A stretch of 64,000 nt of DNA from an uncultured Bacteroidota bacterium (GTDB lineage: Bacteria; Bacteroidota; Bacteroidia; Bacteroidales; P3), in contig CADAWR010000001.1 in assembly GCA_902791695.1 (NCBI GenBank), positions 62,001 to 126,000 of the forward strand, read 5' to 3'. The notes beneath the pieces are model-generated. The model was not told the DNA's origin. It did no database searches and worked only from the letters and a program-made list of their open reading frames with translations. This document shows, one piece after another, positions 7,337 through 16,920 of the stretch. Position 1 is the first letter of the stretch; each line of letters opens with the position of its first letter. Made by a program: the position numbers and the translations under genes.

Positions 7337-9280
7337 ATGAACGTAAATATCAAACCATTAGGTATGGTTGAGATGGCTTCCCCATGCTCTATCATTGATT
7401 TGATACTGCAGAAAAAGCCAGAGGATTTGAACAACTATTGCGCCGCCAAAATCGACGGCAATGTTGTGGATTTGAGAGATATCGTGGATAAGGACTGCGA
7501 GATTGAGCTGCTCGACAAGGAGGCTCCCGAGTCGTTGGCCATCCTGCGCCACACCACCGCCCACATCATGGCCGAGGCCGTGAAGCACCTCTTCCCCGAG
7601 GCCAAGTTGACCATCGGTCCTTCGACCGACAAGGGTTTCTTCTATGACTTCGATTTCCGCCCGTTCAACCGCGAGGACCTCGACGCCATCGAGAAGGAGA
7701 TGAAGTCCATCATCAAGAAAGCCACGCGCCTGGAGCGCAAGATCGTGAGCCGCGACGAGGCCCGCAAGATTTTCGAGGAGAAGAACGAGCCCTACAAGCT
7801 GGAGCTGCTCGACGCCATCGCCCCCGATGCCCGCATCACCATCTACAGCCAGGACGACTTCGTCGACCTGTGCTCGGGCCCGCACCTGCTGAACACCCGC
7901 CCCATCAAGGGCTTCAAGCTGATAGCCAACTCGAACACCTACTGGCGTGGCGACCGCAACGGCAAGTCGCTGACGCGCATTTTCGGTGTGGCCTTCTTCA
8001 GCAAGGAGGACCTCGAGGCGCACATGGAATACCTGGAGAACATCAAGAACCGCGACCACAACAAGCTGGGCCGCGAGCTGGAACTCTTCACCACGGTCGA
8101 CGTCATCGGCCAGGGCCTGCCGCTGCTGCTCCCCAAGGGCGCCAAGATTGTGCAGACACTGCAGCGCTGGATTGAGGACCTGGAGGACAACGAGTGGGGC
8201 TACATCCGCACCAAGACGCCGTTCATGGCCAAGAAGGACCTCTACGAGATATCTGGCCACTGGCAGCACTACCGCGACGGCATGTTCGTCATCGGCGACC
8301 CCGAAGACCCCGAGGTGCTGGCCCTGCGCCCCATGACCTGCCCGTTCCAGTACTTCGTCTACAAGGCTTCGCCCAAGTCGTACCGCGACCTGCCGAAGCG
8401 TTACAGCGAGACTTCGACCCTGTTCCGCAACGAGGACAGCGGCGAGATGCACGGTCTGACGCGCGTGCGCCAGTTCACCATCTCGGAAGGCCACCTCATT
8501 GTGCGTCCGGACCAGATGGTTGAAGAGTTCAAGAAGTGCCTGGCCCTGGCCAAATACTGCCTGACGACTCTCGGCCTTCAGGACGACGTGACCTACCACC
8601 TCTCGAAGTGGGATCCCAAAAACACGAAGAAATACATTGGCACAGCCGAAGAGTGGGAGGACAGTCAGCAGCATATACGCAACATCCTCAACGAGCTGAA
8701 CATCCCCTTCGTGGAGGACGACGACGAGGCCGCCTTCTACGGCCCCAAGGTGGACATCAACGCTTCGAACGTCTACGGCAAGGAAGACACCATGATCACC
8801 ATACAGTGGGACGCCCTGCTGGCACCGCGCTACGACATGTTCTACATCGATCAGAACGGCAACAAGGTGCGCCCGAACGTCATCCACCGCACCAGCCTCG
8901 GCTGCTACGAGCGCACGTTGGCCTGGATGATTGAGAAATACGAGGGAGCCTTCCCCACCTGGCTCTGCCCCGAGCAGGTGCGCGTGCTGCCCATCTCGGA
9001 GAAGTTCATGGACTATGCCAACGCCGTCAACGCCGAGCTGGTGAAGGCCGGTGTGCGTTCGTCGGTCGACGAGCGCGCCGAGAAGATAGGCTACAAGTTG
9101 CGCGACCTGCGCCTGCAGCGCATACCGTACGCCCTCATCGTGGGCCAGAAAGAGCAGGACGAGCAGCTGGTTTCGGTGTGGAACCGCAAGGCCGGCGACA
9201 AGGGCGCCGCCAAACTGGCCGACTTCATCGCCGAGATTCGCAAGGACATAGATACCAAAGCCCTCAGCCCTGAAGGATAA
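7337..9280 (+). CDS. thrS: Threonyl-tRNA synthetase
   Basis: 647 residues, normal for bacterial ThrRS. It charges tRNA-Thr with threonine in the cytoplasm. Domains in order: TGS (1-61); editing domain with HTTAH at 72-76 and DLCSGPHLLN near 175-190; class II catalytic core with RPMTCPFQYF, RQFTISEGHLI and VIHRTSLGCYER, which carry the Cys and two His of the catalytic zinc site; and the anticodon-binding domain from about 545 (WLCPEQVRVLPIS to YALIVGQKE). An AT-rich leader precedes it. The gene is followed by the infC operon with its own promoter. Codon use is GC-rich, unlike the RHS tips just upstream. Confidence 0.97.
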   Translation: MNVNIKPLGMVEMASPCSIIDLILQKKPEDLNNYCAAKIDGNVVDLRDIVDKDCEIELLDKEAPESLAILRHTTAHIMAEAVKHLFPEAKLTIGPSTDKGFFYDFDFRPFNREDLDAIEKEMKSIIKKATRLERKIVSRDEARKIFEEKNEPYKLELLDAIAPDARITIYSQDDFVDLCSGPHLLNTRPIKGFKLIANSNTYWRGDRNGKSLTRIFGVAFFSKEDLEAHMEYLENIKNRDHNKLGRELELFTTVDVIGQGLPLLLPKGAKIVQTLQRWIEDLEDNEWGYIRTKTPFMAKKDLYEISGHWQHYRDGMFVIGDPEDPEVLALRPMTCPFQYFVYKASPKSYRDLPKRYSETSTLFRNEDSGEMHGLTRVRQFTISEGHLIVRPDQMVEEFKKCLALAKYCLTTLGLQDDVTYHLSKWDPKNTKKYIGTAEEWEDSQQHIRNILNELNIPFVEDDDEAAFYGPKVDINASNVYGKEDTMITIQWDALLAPRYDMFYIDQNGNKVRPNVIHRTSLGCYERTLAWMIEKYEGAFPTWLCPEQVRVLPISEKFMDYANAVNAELVKAGVRSSVDERAEKIGYKLRDLRLQRIPYALIVGQKEQDEQLVSVWNRKAGDKGAAKLADFIAEIRKDIDTKALSPEG

Positions 9281-9289
9281 TAAAATATT

Positions 9290-9320
9290 TTTGTCAGTAT
9301 AATAAAAAGTTGTATTTTTG
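9290..9320 (+). promoter_or_regulatory. Promoter of infC-rpmI-rplT
   Basis: TTTG at 9290-9293, 19 bases, TATTTTTG at 9313-9320. The transcript would have a leader of about 75 bases before infC. Confidence 0.85.
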
Positions 9321-9400
9321 CAGTCCGAATTGTATAAAGGATAATTGTACTAAAAACAACAGGAACAAGCAGTTATACCCTAAAATAGGAGAACCAAGTT

Positions 9401-9970
9401 ATAGCAACCCCATTCAACCCCAACGCATCGCGCGCACCGCAGAGAGGCCGCGGACCCGTAAAGAAGGAGCCAGAGCACCTGATTAACGAGCGTATCGACT
9501 CGCCGATGGTCAGAGTCGTCGGTGAAGGCATGGAGCCCACCATCATGAACACCAAAGAAGCCCTGCGCCGCGCTTACGACGAGGGCCTGGATCTCGTGAT
9601 GATTTCGCCCACCGCCAACCCGCCGGTGTGTAAGATTATCGAGTACCAGAAGTTCCTCTACGAGCAGAAAAAACGCGAAAAAGAGCGCAAGGCTAACTCG
9701 CAGAAGATTGTCATCAAGGAGATACGTCTGAGTCCGCAGACCGACGACCATGACTTCGAGTTCAAGCTTAACCACGCCATCCGTTTCCTCAAGGAGGGCA
9801 ACAAGGTGAAGGTTGACGTGTTCTTCCGCGGACGCTCGATAGTCTACAAAGAGCAGGGCGAGCAGCAGCTGTTGAAGTTCGCCGAAGCACTGCTGGAGTA
9901 CGGCAAACCCGAGCAAATGCCGAAGCTGGAGGGCAAGAGGATGCTTATGATCATTGCTCCCAAGAAATAA
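9401..9970 (+). CDS. infC: Translation initiation factor IF-3, probable ATA start
   Basis: 189 residues. IF-3 binds the 30S subunit, keeps it apart from 50S and checks the start codon. The sequence contains LINERIDSPMVRVVG, IEYQKFLYEQKKREKE and EIRLSPQTDDHDFEFKL, the N-domain, linker and C-domain of IF-3. The only ATG (9506) lies inside the N-domain. The frame opens after TAG at 9386, and AGGAG at 9387-9391 is well placed before ATA at 9401, giving MATPFNPNASRAPQRGRG. A non-AUG start fits the known autoregulation of infC, because IF-3 rejects poor start codons. GTT or other nearby codons cannot be fully ruled out. Confidence 0.9.
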   Translation: MATPFNPNASRAPQRGRGPVKKEPEHLINERIDSPMVRVVGEGMEPTIMNTKEALRRAYDEGLDLVMISPTANPPVCKIIEYQKFLYEQKKREKERKANSQKIVIKEIRLSPQTDDHDFEFKLNHAIRFLKEGNKVKVDVFFRGRSIVYKEQGEQQLLKFAEALLEYGKPEQMPKLEGKRMLMIIAPKK

Positions 9971-10021
9971 GGAAATATCCAAACCGTATCAATATAGTGT
10001 AAACTTAAAAACAGTAAAGTA

Positions 10022-10216
10022 ATGCCTAGAATGAAAACCAAAGCCGCTGCCAAGAAGCGTTTCACCTTCACCGGCACCGGTAAAATCAAGAGAAAGCATG
10101 CTTACCACAGTCACATCCTGACCAAAAAGGAGACGACCCAGAAGCGCAACCTCGACCACACCGCCCTTGTGAGCCGTGACGACGAGGCCCGCGTGAAACG
10201 TATGCTTTTAGCGTAA
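10022..10216 (+). CDS. rpmI: 50S ribosomal protein L35
   Basis: 64 residues, very basic. [20 protein letters not shown] followed by [18 protein letters not shown] is the L35 signature. It lies between infC and rplT in the usual bacterial order. It is a structural part of the large subunit. Confidence 0.97.
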   Translation: MPRMKTKAAAKKRFTFTGTGKIKRKHAYHSHILTKKETTQKRNLDHTALVSRDDEARVKRMLLA

Positions 10217-10315
10217 ACAAACGGAGTTATTAACCATTGTTCAGCGCAGACAAGAGCAGCAGGTTAGAACAAACAAGGCACCGAGCTGCCGCCTGAACGA
10301 AAAACAAATTGAATT

Positions 10316-10663
10316 ATGCCAAGATCAGTCAATGCAGTGGCCTCCAGAGCCCGCAGAAAGAAAATCCTCAACCGCACCAAAGGTTATTGGGGCAGAGGTA
10401 AAAACGTATGGACCGTCGCCAAGAACAAATGGGAAAAAGGTCAGACCTACGCATACCGTGACCGTAAGAACAAGAAGCGCGAGTTCCGCTCGCTGTGGAT
10501 CAACCGTATCAATGCCGGTTGCCGCATCAACGGTATCTCGTACTCCGTCTTTATGGGCGAACTTCACAAAAACAACATCGAGCTCAACCGCAAGGTGCTT
10601 GCCGACCTCGCTATGAACAATCCCGAGGCCTTCACCGCAGTTGTCAAGATGGTCAAGAAATAA
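10316..10663 (+). CDS. rplT: 50S ribosomal protein L20
   Basis: 115 residues. [20 protein letters not shown] and [15 protein letters not shown], then [19 protein letters not shown], are typical of L20, which binds 23S rRNA early in assembly and represses this operon in other bacteria. The 99-base gap from rpmI to rplT (10217-10315) contains no gene and could hold the L20-binding leader structure, although I cannot show a fold. Confidence 0.97.
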   Translation: MPRSVNAVASRARRKKILNRTKGYWGRGKNVWTVAKNKWEKGQTYAYRDRKNKKREFRSLWINRINAGCRINGISYSVFMGELHKNNIELNRKVLADLAMNNPEAFTAVVKMVKK

Positions 10664-10690
10664 GTCTAACCGCTAAAGAATCTAAAAGTC

Positions 10691-11044
10691 ATGGGAAAAA
10701 ATCAGATAATGCAGTTCGTTGAGACCCTTGTCGAGCGCAAGGAGTTCCCCGAGTTCAAAGCCGGCGACACCATCACCGTCCATTACAAGATTAAAGAAGG
10801 TAACAAAGAGAGAATCCAGAACTTCCAGGGCGTTGTCCTGCAGCGCAGTGGAAGCGGAGCTACCGAAACCTTTACTGTCCGCAAGATCGCCAACGGCGTG
10901 GGTGTGGAGCGTATCTTCCCCATCGCCAGCCCGTTCATCGAGCAGATTGATGTCAACAAGCGTGGTGCTGTGCGCCGCGCCCGCATCTTCTACCTGCGCG
11001 ACCTCACCGGTAAGAAAGCCCGTATCAAAGAGAAACGTTTCTAA
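10691..11044 (+). CDS. rplS: 50S ribosomal protein L19
   Basis: 117 residues starting 27 bases after rpl[37 protein letters not shown] and [14 protein letters not shown], then [20 protein letters not shown], are L19 motifs. L19 sits at the 30S-50S interface. rplS usually goes with trmD and rpsP in other phyla; here it is attached to the infC operon and shares its terminator. Confidence 0.97.
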   Translation: MGKNQIMQFVETLVERKEFPEFKAGDTITVHYKIKEGNKERIQNFQGVVLQRSGSGATETFTVRKIANGVGVERIFPIASPFIEQIDVNKRGAVRRARIFYLRDLTGKKARIKEKRF

Positions 11045-11078
11045 CAGGACTCTTTGGCGATACGGATTGGATACACGA

Positions 11079-11118
11079 GACACCTGCACGCAAGTGTGGG
11101 TGTCTTGCTTTTTTTGAG
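11079..11118 (+). terminator. Terminator of the infC-rplS operon
   Basis: GACACCTGCAC, a GCAA loop, GTGTGGGTGTC, then a CTTGC and T7 tail. Confidence 0.82.
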
Positions 11119-11125
11119 ATTTTTT

Positions 11126-11156
11126 TTTGCCGTGTAAGGAAAAAGTTGTATCTTTG
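11126..11156 (+). promoter_or_regulatory. Promoter of the tyrosine phosphatase gene
   Basis: TTTG at 11126-11129, 19 bases, TATCTTTG at 11149-11156. It begins in the T-tract of the preceding terminator. Confidence 0.83.
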
Positions 11157-11201
11157 CACCATGAACCAAAGGTCGCGAATACCTTATAATCGTTATCTGC
11201 A

Positions 11202-11687
11202 ATGAGCAAACGTATATTGTTTGTATGTCACGGCAACATTTGCCGAAGCCCTATGGCTGAATTCATCTTGAAGAAACTTGTGCGCTCGGCAGAACGTGAA
11301 GCAGACTTTGAGATTGCATCGGCTGCCACCAGCACAGAAGAACTCGGCAATCCGGTCTACCCCATGGCGCGACAAGAGCTGGCAAAGCACGGCATCGGAT
11401 GTCCCGGACATACTGCGCGCCAGATAACGATGGATGACTACCAACGTTATGACATGATTATAGGCATGGATGACGAGAACATGAAGAAAATGACGCGCAT
11501 TTTCGGTGGTGACCCCGAGGGTAAGTTGAGCCTGCTGCTCGACCACACTCCCGATAGCGACACCAAGCACCATGGACGCGACGTGTCAGACCCATGGTAC
11601 ACGCGCAAGTTCAACATTGCCTGGGACGATATTTACACCGGATGTACAGCATTGTTCATGAAGCTCAGCGATGGAGCAACAGATTGA
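11202..11687 (+). CDS. Low-molecular-weight protein-tyrosine phosphatase
   Basis: 161 residues. The P-loop CHGNICRS (Cys9 nucleophile, Arg15) follows the first strand KRILFV, and SDPWYTRKF near residue 130 carries the general-acid Asp of the family. It removes phosphate from tyrosine or acts on small aryl phosphates in the cytoplasm. In Bacteroidota such genes occur both alone and with exopolysaccharide kinases; no kinase is near here. Its end overlaps the next gene by 17 bases, so the two are probably translated together. Confidence 0.93.
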   Translation: MSKRILFVCHGNICRSPMAEFILKKLVRSAEREADFEIASAATSTEELGNPVYPMARQELAKHGIGCPGHTARQITMDDYQRYDMIIGMDDENMKKMTRIFGGDPEGKLSLLLDHTPDSDTKHHGRDVSDPWYTRKFNIAWDDIYTGCTALFMKLSDGATD

Positions 11688-12462
11688 TTACGAGCAGGTA
11701 GAAGCGCTAGGCATCAGTCATGAAGCCTACGATGAAGTACTCGACATAGTAGGGCGCATTCCAACAATGGAGGAGCTGTCGACACTGCTTGCCATGTGGG
11801 GAAGCAATGGCCACCAACAGAGCCTCTACGGATGGCTGCGTGGGCAACACCATACCGTTGAGCGTGATGAATATCTCTACAACGGCAACGCCGAACACAA
11901 AGCCATCAAAGAGCCCAAGGTCAAAGAGTGCGTGGATATAGCCCACAGCCTCTGCAAGAACTTAGCACTGAACACAGAACACGTGGCACTTGGTACAGGA
12001 GTGTTGCTCTACATGGTTGGCAATGTAAGTACAGAATTCGCCGACAGCGAATATGCGCGCCGTTGCCTGCACCTTGTCGGCGAGCCAATAGCCACCGGAA
12101 GTCACGACGAAGACTGCCAGTACATAGAAATGATTCTCTCCGCCTTGCAAGACGGTGGCCTTACAATTGCCTCCAATACCATCGGCATCGGAGGCCTTTT
12201 TTGTTCTGCTCTGCGGCTCACCACACCTGGGGGATATGATATTCTAACCCCACGTGAGGTTCGCCTCGATTCTTTCCTTTTCGGTGAAGAGCCTGGACGT
12301 TACATCGTTGCCGTCAACGAAGACACTGACGACCAGTTTCTACTCAAGCTCGGCGAGGCTCGTCTCAACTGCTGTTTCCTTGGCCGCACCACCAAGAACC
12401 GCCTCATGGTCGACGGCTATGATTTCGGTCCAGTGACAGATTACACAATCATCAGCAAATAA
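11671..12462 (+). CDS. PurL/PurM-like protein (AIR synthase C-terminal domain)
   Basis: 263 residues. The C-terminal half (about 155-255) resembles the second ATP-grasp-like AIR-synthase domain of FGAM synthase: DGGLTIASNTIGIGGLFCSA, then FLFGEEPGRYIVAVNED, then LGRTTKNRLMVDGYDFGPV. The N-terminal half (IPTMEELSTLLAMWGSNGHQ, SLYGWLRGQHH) is helical and conserved-looking but not one I can name. It is much shorter than PurL (700-1200 residues), and no glutaminase or substrate-binding region is visible. The role is therefore unclear: a PurL relative, or a regulatory or stand-alone subunit. It overlaps the phosphatase gene upstream. Confidence 0.6.
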   Translation: MEQQIDYEQVEALGISHEAYDEVLDIVGRIPTMEELSTLLAMWGSNGHQQSLYGWLRGQHHTVERDEYLYNGNAEHKAIKEPKVKECVDIAHSLCKNLALNTEHVALGTGVLLYMVGNVSTEFADSEYARRCLHLVGEPIATGSHDEDCQYIEMILSALQDGGLTIASNTIGIGGLFCSALRLTTPGGYDILTPREVRLDSFLFGEEPGRYIVAVNEDTDDQFLLKLGEARLNCCFLGRTTKNRLMVDGYDFGPVTDYTIISK

Positions 12463-12465
12463 ATA

Positions 12466-12496
12466 TTTGCCATATAAATTTTATTTATTATATTTG
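12466..12496 (+). promoter_or_regulatory. Promoter of mutB
   Basis: TTTG at 12466-12469, 19 bases, TATATTTG at 12489-12496, about 42 bases before the ATG. Confidence 0.83.
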
Positions 12497-12538
12497 CAAT
12501 TTAGATACGATAAACGATAACAATATAAACAGTTGATA

Positions 12539-14692
12539 ATGAGACCTGATTTCAGCAAAGTCAACATCCAAAGCGCAGAGGAAAACAAGCATTCCTTCGC
12601 CGAATGGGAGAAAGAAAACCATATTGAGAAGAACTGGAAGACGCCCGAGCAGATTGACGTCAAGCCTGTATATGGCAAGAAAGACCTCGAGGGCATGGAG
12701 CACCTGAACTATGCAGCCGGTATCGCGCCTTTCCTGCGCGGACCATACAGCACCATGTACGTGATGCGCCCATGGACCATCCGCCAGTATGCCGGCTTCT
12801 CGACCGCCGAGGAGTCTAACGCCTTCTACCGCCGCAACATCGCAGCTGGTCAGAAAGGCCTCTCCTGCGCCTTCGACCTCGCCACCCACCGCGGTTACGA
12901 CAGCGACCACGAGCGCGTTGTCGGCGACGTCGGTAAAGCCGGTGTGGCCATTGACAGCATCCTTGACATGAAGATTCTGTTCGACCAAATCGACCTCGGC
13001 AAAATGTCTGTTTCCATGACCATGAACGGAGCCGTGCTGCCCATCCTGGCCTTCTATATCATCGCCGCCGAAGAGCAGGGCGTACCGCAGGAGCAACTGC
13101 AGGGCACCATCCAAAACGACATCCTCAAGGAGTTCATGGTGCGCAACACCTACATCTACCCTCCCCTGCCGTCGATGAAGATTATCGCCGACATCTTCGA
13201 GTACACCTCAAAGCACATGCCCAAATTCAACAGCATTTCCATCTCGGGTTACCACATGCAGGAGGCTGGCGCTACCGCAGACATTGAGCTCGCTTACACC
13301 TTAGCCGACGGTCTTGAGTACCTCCGCGCCGGTGTGAAGGCAGGCATGAACGTCGACGACTTCGCTCCGCGCCTGTCGTTCTTCTGGGGCGTCGGTATGA
13401 ACCACTTCATGGAGATTGCAAAGATGCGCGCCGCCCGTATGCTGTGGGCCAAGATAGTGAGCCAGTTCAACCCCAAGAACCCCAAATCGCTCGCCCTGCG
13501 TACCCACAGCCAGACCTCTGGCTGGTCGCTCACTGAGCAGGACCCCTTCAACAACGTAGCCCGCACCTGCATCGAGGCCATGGGCGCCGCCTTGGGTCAC
13601 ACCCAGTCGCTGCACACCAACGCCCTCGACGAAGCCATAGCCCTGCCTACCGACTTCAGCGCCCGTATCGCCCGTAACACACAGATATACCTCCAAGAGG
13701 AAACCAATATCTGCCGCGTCGTCGACCCATGGGCCGGCAGCTACTATGTAGAAACCCTCACCCACGAGCTAGCCCACCGCGCCTGGGCCCACATTCAGGA
13801 AGTAGAGAAACTCGGCGGCATGGCCAAGGCCATCGAGAGCGGCGTGCCCAAGATGCGCATCGAGGAAGCCAGCGCACGCAAGCAGAGCCGCATCGACTCC
13901 AATGTCGACACCATCGTGGGTGTCAACAAGTACCGCCTCGACCACGAGGACCCCATCGAGACCCTCGAAGTCGACAACACCGCAGTGCGCAAGGCCCAGA
14001 TTGAACGTCTCGCCAAACTGCGTGCCGAGCGCGACAGCGCCGCCGTCGAAGCCGCCCTCAACGCTTTGACACGCTGCGCCGAGACCGGCGAGGGCAACCT
14101 GCTTGACCTAAGCATCGACGCCGCCCGCAAGCGCGCCTCCCTCGGCGAAATCAGCTACGCCCTGGAGAAAGTATTCGGCCGTTACAAAGCAAAGATAAAC
14201 CTCATCAGCAACGTGTACAGCAGCCAGACCAAAGAGAGCGAAAGCTTCAAGAAAGCACAGGAGCTCACCGACCGCTTCGCAAAACTCGAGGGCCGTCGTC
14301 CCCGTATCATGATAGCCAAAATGGGCCAGGATGGCCACGACCGCGGTGCCAAAGTGGTGGCCACCGGCTATGCCGACCTTGGTTTTGACGTGGATATGGG
14401 TCCGTTGTTCCAGACCCCGGCCGAGGCTGCCAAGCAGGCCGTTGAGAACGACGTGCACATCCTCGGCGCCAGTTCGCTGGCTGCAGGTCACAAGACCCTG
14501 CTGCCCCAGGTCATCGAGGAACTCAAGAAACTCGGCCGTGAAGACATCATGGTTGTCGCAGGCGGTGTCATCCCTCCGCAGGACTACGACTTCCTCTTCA
14601 AGGCCGGCGTCGCCGCCATCTTCGGTCCCGGCACCGTCATCAGCGTCAGCGCCATCAAGATGATGGAGCTCCTGCTGGCTGGCAGAGAATAA
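12539..14692 (+). CDS. mutB: Methylmalonyl-CoA mutase large (catalytic) subunit
   Basis: 717 residues from the ATG at 12539; a TTG six bases earlier is less likely. It interconverts succinyl-CoA and methylmalonyl-CoA with coenzyme B12, a step of the propionate-forming pathway used by anaerobic Bacteroidales. The TIM-barrel substrate domain contains [20 protein letters not shown] and [20 protein letters not shown]. The B12 domain at the C-terminus has [12 protein letters not shown], which carries the DxHxxG cobalt-ligand motif, and [14 protein letters not shown]. The small subunit gene mutA is not next to it, which is unusual because the two are normally adjacent. Its partner may be elsewhere. 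Confidence 0.95.
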   Translation: MRPDFSKVNIQSAEENKHSFAEWEKENHIEKNWKTPEQIDVKPVYGKKDLEGMEHLNYAAGIAPFLRGPYSTMYVMRPWTIRQYAGFSTAEESNAFYRRNIAAGQKGLSCAFDLATHRGYDSDHERVVGDVGKAGVAIDSILDMKILFDQIDLGKMSVSMTMNGAVLPILAFYIIAAEEQGVPQEQLQGTIQNDILKEFMVRNTYIYPPLPSMKIIADIFEYTSKHMPKFNSISISGYHMQEAGATADIELAYTLADGLEYLRAGVKAGMNVDDFAPRLSFFWGVGMNHFMEIAKMRAARMLWAKIVSQFNPKNPKSLALRTHSQTSGWSLTEQDPFNNVARTCIEAMGAALGHTQSLHTNALDEAIALPTDFSARIARNTQIYLQEETNICRVVDPWAGSYYVETLTHELAHRAWAHIQEVEKLGGMAKAIESGVPKMRIEEASARKQSRIDSNVDTIVGVNKYRLDHEDPIETLEVDNTAVRKAQIERLAKLRAERDSAAVEAALNALTRCAETGEGNLLDLSIDAARKRASLGEISYALEKVFGRYKAKINLISNVYSSQTKESESFKKAQELTDRFAKLEGRRPRIMIAKMGQDGHDRGAKVVATGYADLGFDVDMGPLFQTPAEAAKQAVENDVHILGASSLAAGHKTLLPQVIEELKKLGREDIMVVAGGVIPPQDYDFLFKAGVAAIFGPGTVISVSAIKMMELLLAGRE

Positions 14693-14699
14693 TCACATT

Positions 14700-15842
14700 A
14701 TGAAAAGATTTTTAATCACCACAATGCTCCTCGCCACCGCCATGGTGGCGAGGGCTTTTGATTTCAGCGAAGCAGCTCCCACGGGGCAGATGCTTTTCTA
14801 CACCATAACATCGGGCAACACCGTCAAGGTGGTCTCCGGCACCCCTAAGCCCACCGGCCGCCTCACAATCCCCGCCACTGCGCAAGGCTATGCCGTCACC
14901 GAGATTGCCAGCATGGCCTTCAACGGCTGCACGGAACTCACATCTGTGACTGTACCGGGCAGTGTCACCACCATAGGCATGCGTGCCTTCGCAGGCTGCA
15001 GCGCACTCACATCGGCCATCCTCGCCGAAGGCGTGCAGACCATAGGCATGATGGTCTTCTCCAGCTGCACCGCCCTTGACACCATCAGCCTGCCCACCAC
15101 GTTGACACAGATATCGGCAGGGTGCTTTAACAACACAAGCCTGGACAACAATTTCGATCACTGGCAAGATTCTGTATTGTATATCAGCAACTACTTAGTA
15201 TCTGCCAAGCCGGCACGCACCGGCATTCTTGTTATCGCTGACGGCACCATAGGCATCGCCAATACAGCCTTGGACAACTGCCATATCACCAAATGCGTAA
15301 TCCCTGAAGGGTTCCACTTCATCGGCGAACAAGCCTTCTTCCGTTGCTCGCTCCTCGACACCGTGCAAATGCTCGACACCATACCGCCGACACTTGCCGC
15401 CAACGCTTTCCAGAACACGCCGTCCACCCTTACCATCATTGTCCCTGTCGGCAAAGTGCCCGTTTACCGCGCGGCACCCAACTGGAATAGCCTCAATATA
15501 GTCGAGTACACCTGTCCGCCGCAAGATCCGCCTGTCGACACTATTCCTCCCATTGACACTATTCCGCCTGTTGACACAATCCCCCCCGTGGACACCATTC
15601 CCACACCGCCCGTCAGCCTGCAGACCGCCGATGGACCCCAATTCACAGCTGTTGTAACCAGCAACATCCTCACCGTCAGCGGCGCCGAAGGGCAGCACGT
15701 CACCATCACCGATATGGCAGGTCGCTGTATCCTCAGAACATTCTGCCAGCAGCACGACATGCAGATAGCCCTCCCCGCCAAGGGGCTTTACATCGTCAAC
15801 GTAGGCACCTCGGCCCCGTTAAAAGTATTCTACTCGAGATAA
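14700..15842 (+). CDS. Secreted BspA-like leucine-rich repeat protein with T9SS-type C-terminal domain
   Basis: 380 residues. Signal peptide 1-19 (ending ARAF). Residues 45-270 hold BspA-type LRR_5 repeats such as ASMAFNGCTELTSVTVPGSV, TTIGMRAFAGCSALTS and IGEQAFFRCSLLDTVQM. A linker follows with four PxDTIPP units. The end (LTVSGAEGQHVTITDMAGRC to GLYIVNVG) resembles the T9SS type A sorting domain. Such proteins are displayed at the surface or released and often bind host or matrix proteins. It starts 8 bases after mutB. Its 3' end overlaps the LysE gene on the other strand by 13 bases. The ligand is unknown. Confidence 0.8.
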   Translation: MKRFLITTMLLATAMVARAFDFSEAAPTGQMLFYTITSGNTVKVVSGTPKPTGRLTIPATAQGYAVTEIASMAFNGCTELTSVTVPGSVTTIGMRAFAGCSALTSAILAEGVQTIGMMVFSSCTALDTISLPTTLTQISAGCFNNTSLDNNFDHWQDSVLYISNYLVSAKPARTGILVIADGTIGIANTALDNCHITKCVIPEGFHFIGEQAFFRCSLLDTVQMLDTIPPTLAANAFQNTPSTLTIIVPVGKVPVYRAAPNWNSLNIVEYTCPPQDPPVDTIPPIDTIPPVDTIPPVDTIPTPPVSLQTADGPQFTAVVTSNILTVSGAEGQHVTITDMAGRCILRTFCQQHDMQIALPAKGLYIVNVGTSAPLKVFYSR

Positions 15843-16648
15843 GCGGCACCAGCCGCATTGGCCGTATCCACATATACGGTGTCGGCCACCTTGGACACAT
15901 CACCGTCCGCATGGCTCGAATCCTTTGACACACGATTGTGCAGAGTCTGTATAATCTTGGTACTCTGCGGCATAGCCTCTTGTTCCTTCTCCCTCACCTT
16001 CGGGTTGGTCTGGTACACAATCATCGACACCACCATGTAGATGCCGAAAGCCATCAGCACCACTCCGGTACCCTTGTTGAAGCCAATCATCACCCTCGGC
16101 GTGAACCATTGCTGCAGCAACGAAGCCAAGCGACACTTCAGCAAGTCGCACCCCAGTGTGGCGCCGAGGAGACCGGCGAAGAAGATATAGCGCTCCGTGC
16201 CGTAAAGACCCACCTCGCCCGAAAGCAACGCGATGACCGAAATCCAATAAACCCAGATGAACGGGTTGAGAAAGTTGAGCAGGAAACCGTGCAACATAAT
16301 GTGGCGGCGCCCCACCTTGCCATCGCTGATCAGATGCAACCGGCCGCTTTTGTCGCGCCTCACACGCCCCTTCTTGCGGAAAGTGTAGACACCCATAGCC
16401 GCGATGCCGACGCCACCTATCAAAGCCACGTACACATTGTGAATCACAGCCTCCATATCCACGTTTTTGAGCACCGTCAGCATCAGGCCGACCACCACCA
16501 CATCGCTCACGCTCACGCCTATAGCGAAAGCCATGGCGCGACGGAAGCCATGCTCTATACTGTTCTGTATCAGACCGAAGAATGCAGGTCCGAAACTGAA
16601 GAACAGCGACAACGCAATACCGCACAATATGCCAATTAGCAGTTCCAT
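15830..16648 (-). CDS. LysE family exporter
   Basis: 272 residues with about six hydrophobic segments. GIALSLFFSFGPAFFGLIQN and AFAIGVSVSDVVVVGLM match the N-terminal LysE/RhtB pattern, and HGFLLNFLNPFIWVYWISVI is the LysE N-P motif helix. The family exports amino acids or related small molecules across the inner membrane; the substrate cannot be told. A hydrophilic tail of about 50 residues (from QTNPKVREKEQEAM on) is longer than usual. Confidence 0.85.
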   Translation of the reverse strand: MELLIGILCGIALSLFFSFGPAFFGLIQNSIEHGFRRAMAFAIGVSVSDVVVVGLMLTVLKNVDMEAVIHNVYVALIGGVGIAAMGVYTFRKKGRVRRDKSGRLHLISDGKVGRRHIMLHGFLLNFLNPFIWVYWISVIALLSGEVGLYGTERYIFFAGLLGATLGCDLLKCRLASLLQQWFTPRVMIGFNKGTGVVLMAFGIYMVVSMIVYQTNPKVREKEQEAMPQSTKIIQTLHNRVSKDSSHADGDVSKVADTVYVDTANAAGAAYLE

Positions 16649-16667
16649 TGCTCAAAAATAGAGAATG

Positions 16668-16698
16668 CAAAAATAGCAAAAAATAATTACTTGGCAAA
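16668..16698 (-). promoter_or_regulatory. Promoter of the LysE family gene
   Basis: On the minus strand, TTTG at 16695-16698, 19 bases, TATTTTTG at 16668-16675. Confidence 0.82.
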
Positions 16699-16752
16699 AA
16701 ATATTTTTTTACCGTCCGGTCGCGCCACATTCGGACCCCCTCCACACAGACG

Positions 16753-16872
16753 CCTGTCCGTACCCTCTCCGTCTGTTCTACGGTTGTTCACCGGTTGTTT
16801 ACCTGTTTAAACCGTCGAACAACCGGTGAACAACCGTAGAACAGATGGAGAGGGTACGGAGAGGATACGGCT
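16753..16872. repeat. Dispersed palindromic repeat, copy 2 (43-bp arms)
   Basis: TCCGTACCCTCTCCGTCTGT starts the left arm (16757-16799). The right arm (16818-16860) is its reverse complement with a single mismatch, around an 18-base centre ACCTGTTTAAACCGTCG. It lies between two divergent promoters. Confidence 0.93.
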
Positions 16873-16920
16873 TTACCACGGCGAAAAAAGGGAGACATTT
16901 CGTTTAAAAAACAAAAAAAT

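Noticed and set aside
7358..8887. 509-residue open frame on the minus strand
   Set aside because: It is the antisense of thrS. Open only because of the GC-rich codons of thrS; no promoter, no start site and no recognisable domain.
16753..16872. Palindrome as a simple terminator
   Set aside because: No T-run follows either arm and the arms are far longer than any terminator here; related copies lie at unrelated gene ends.
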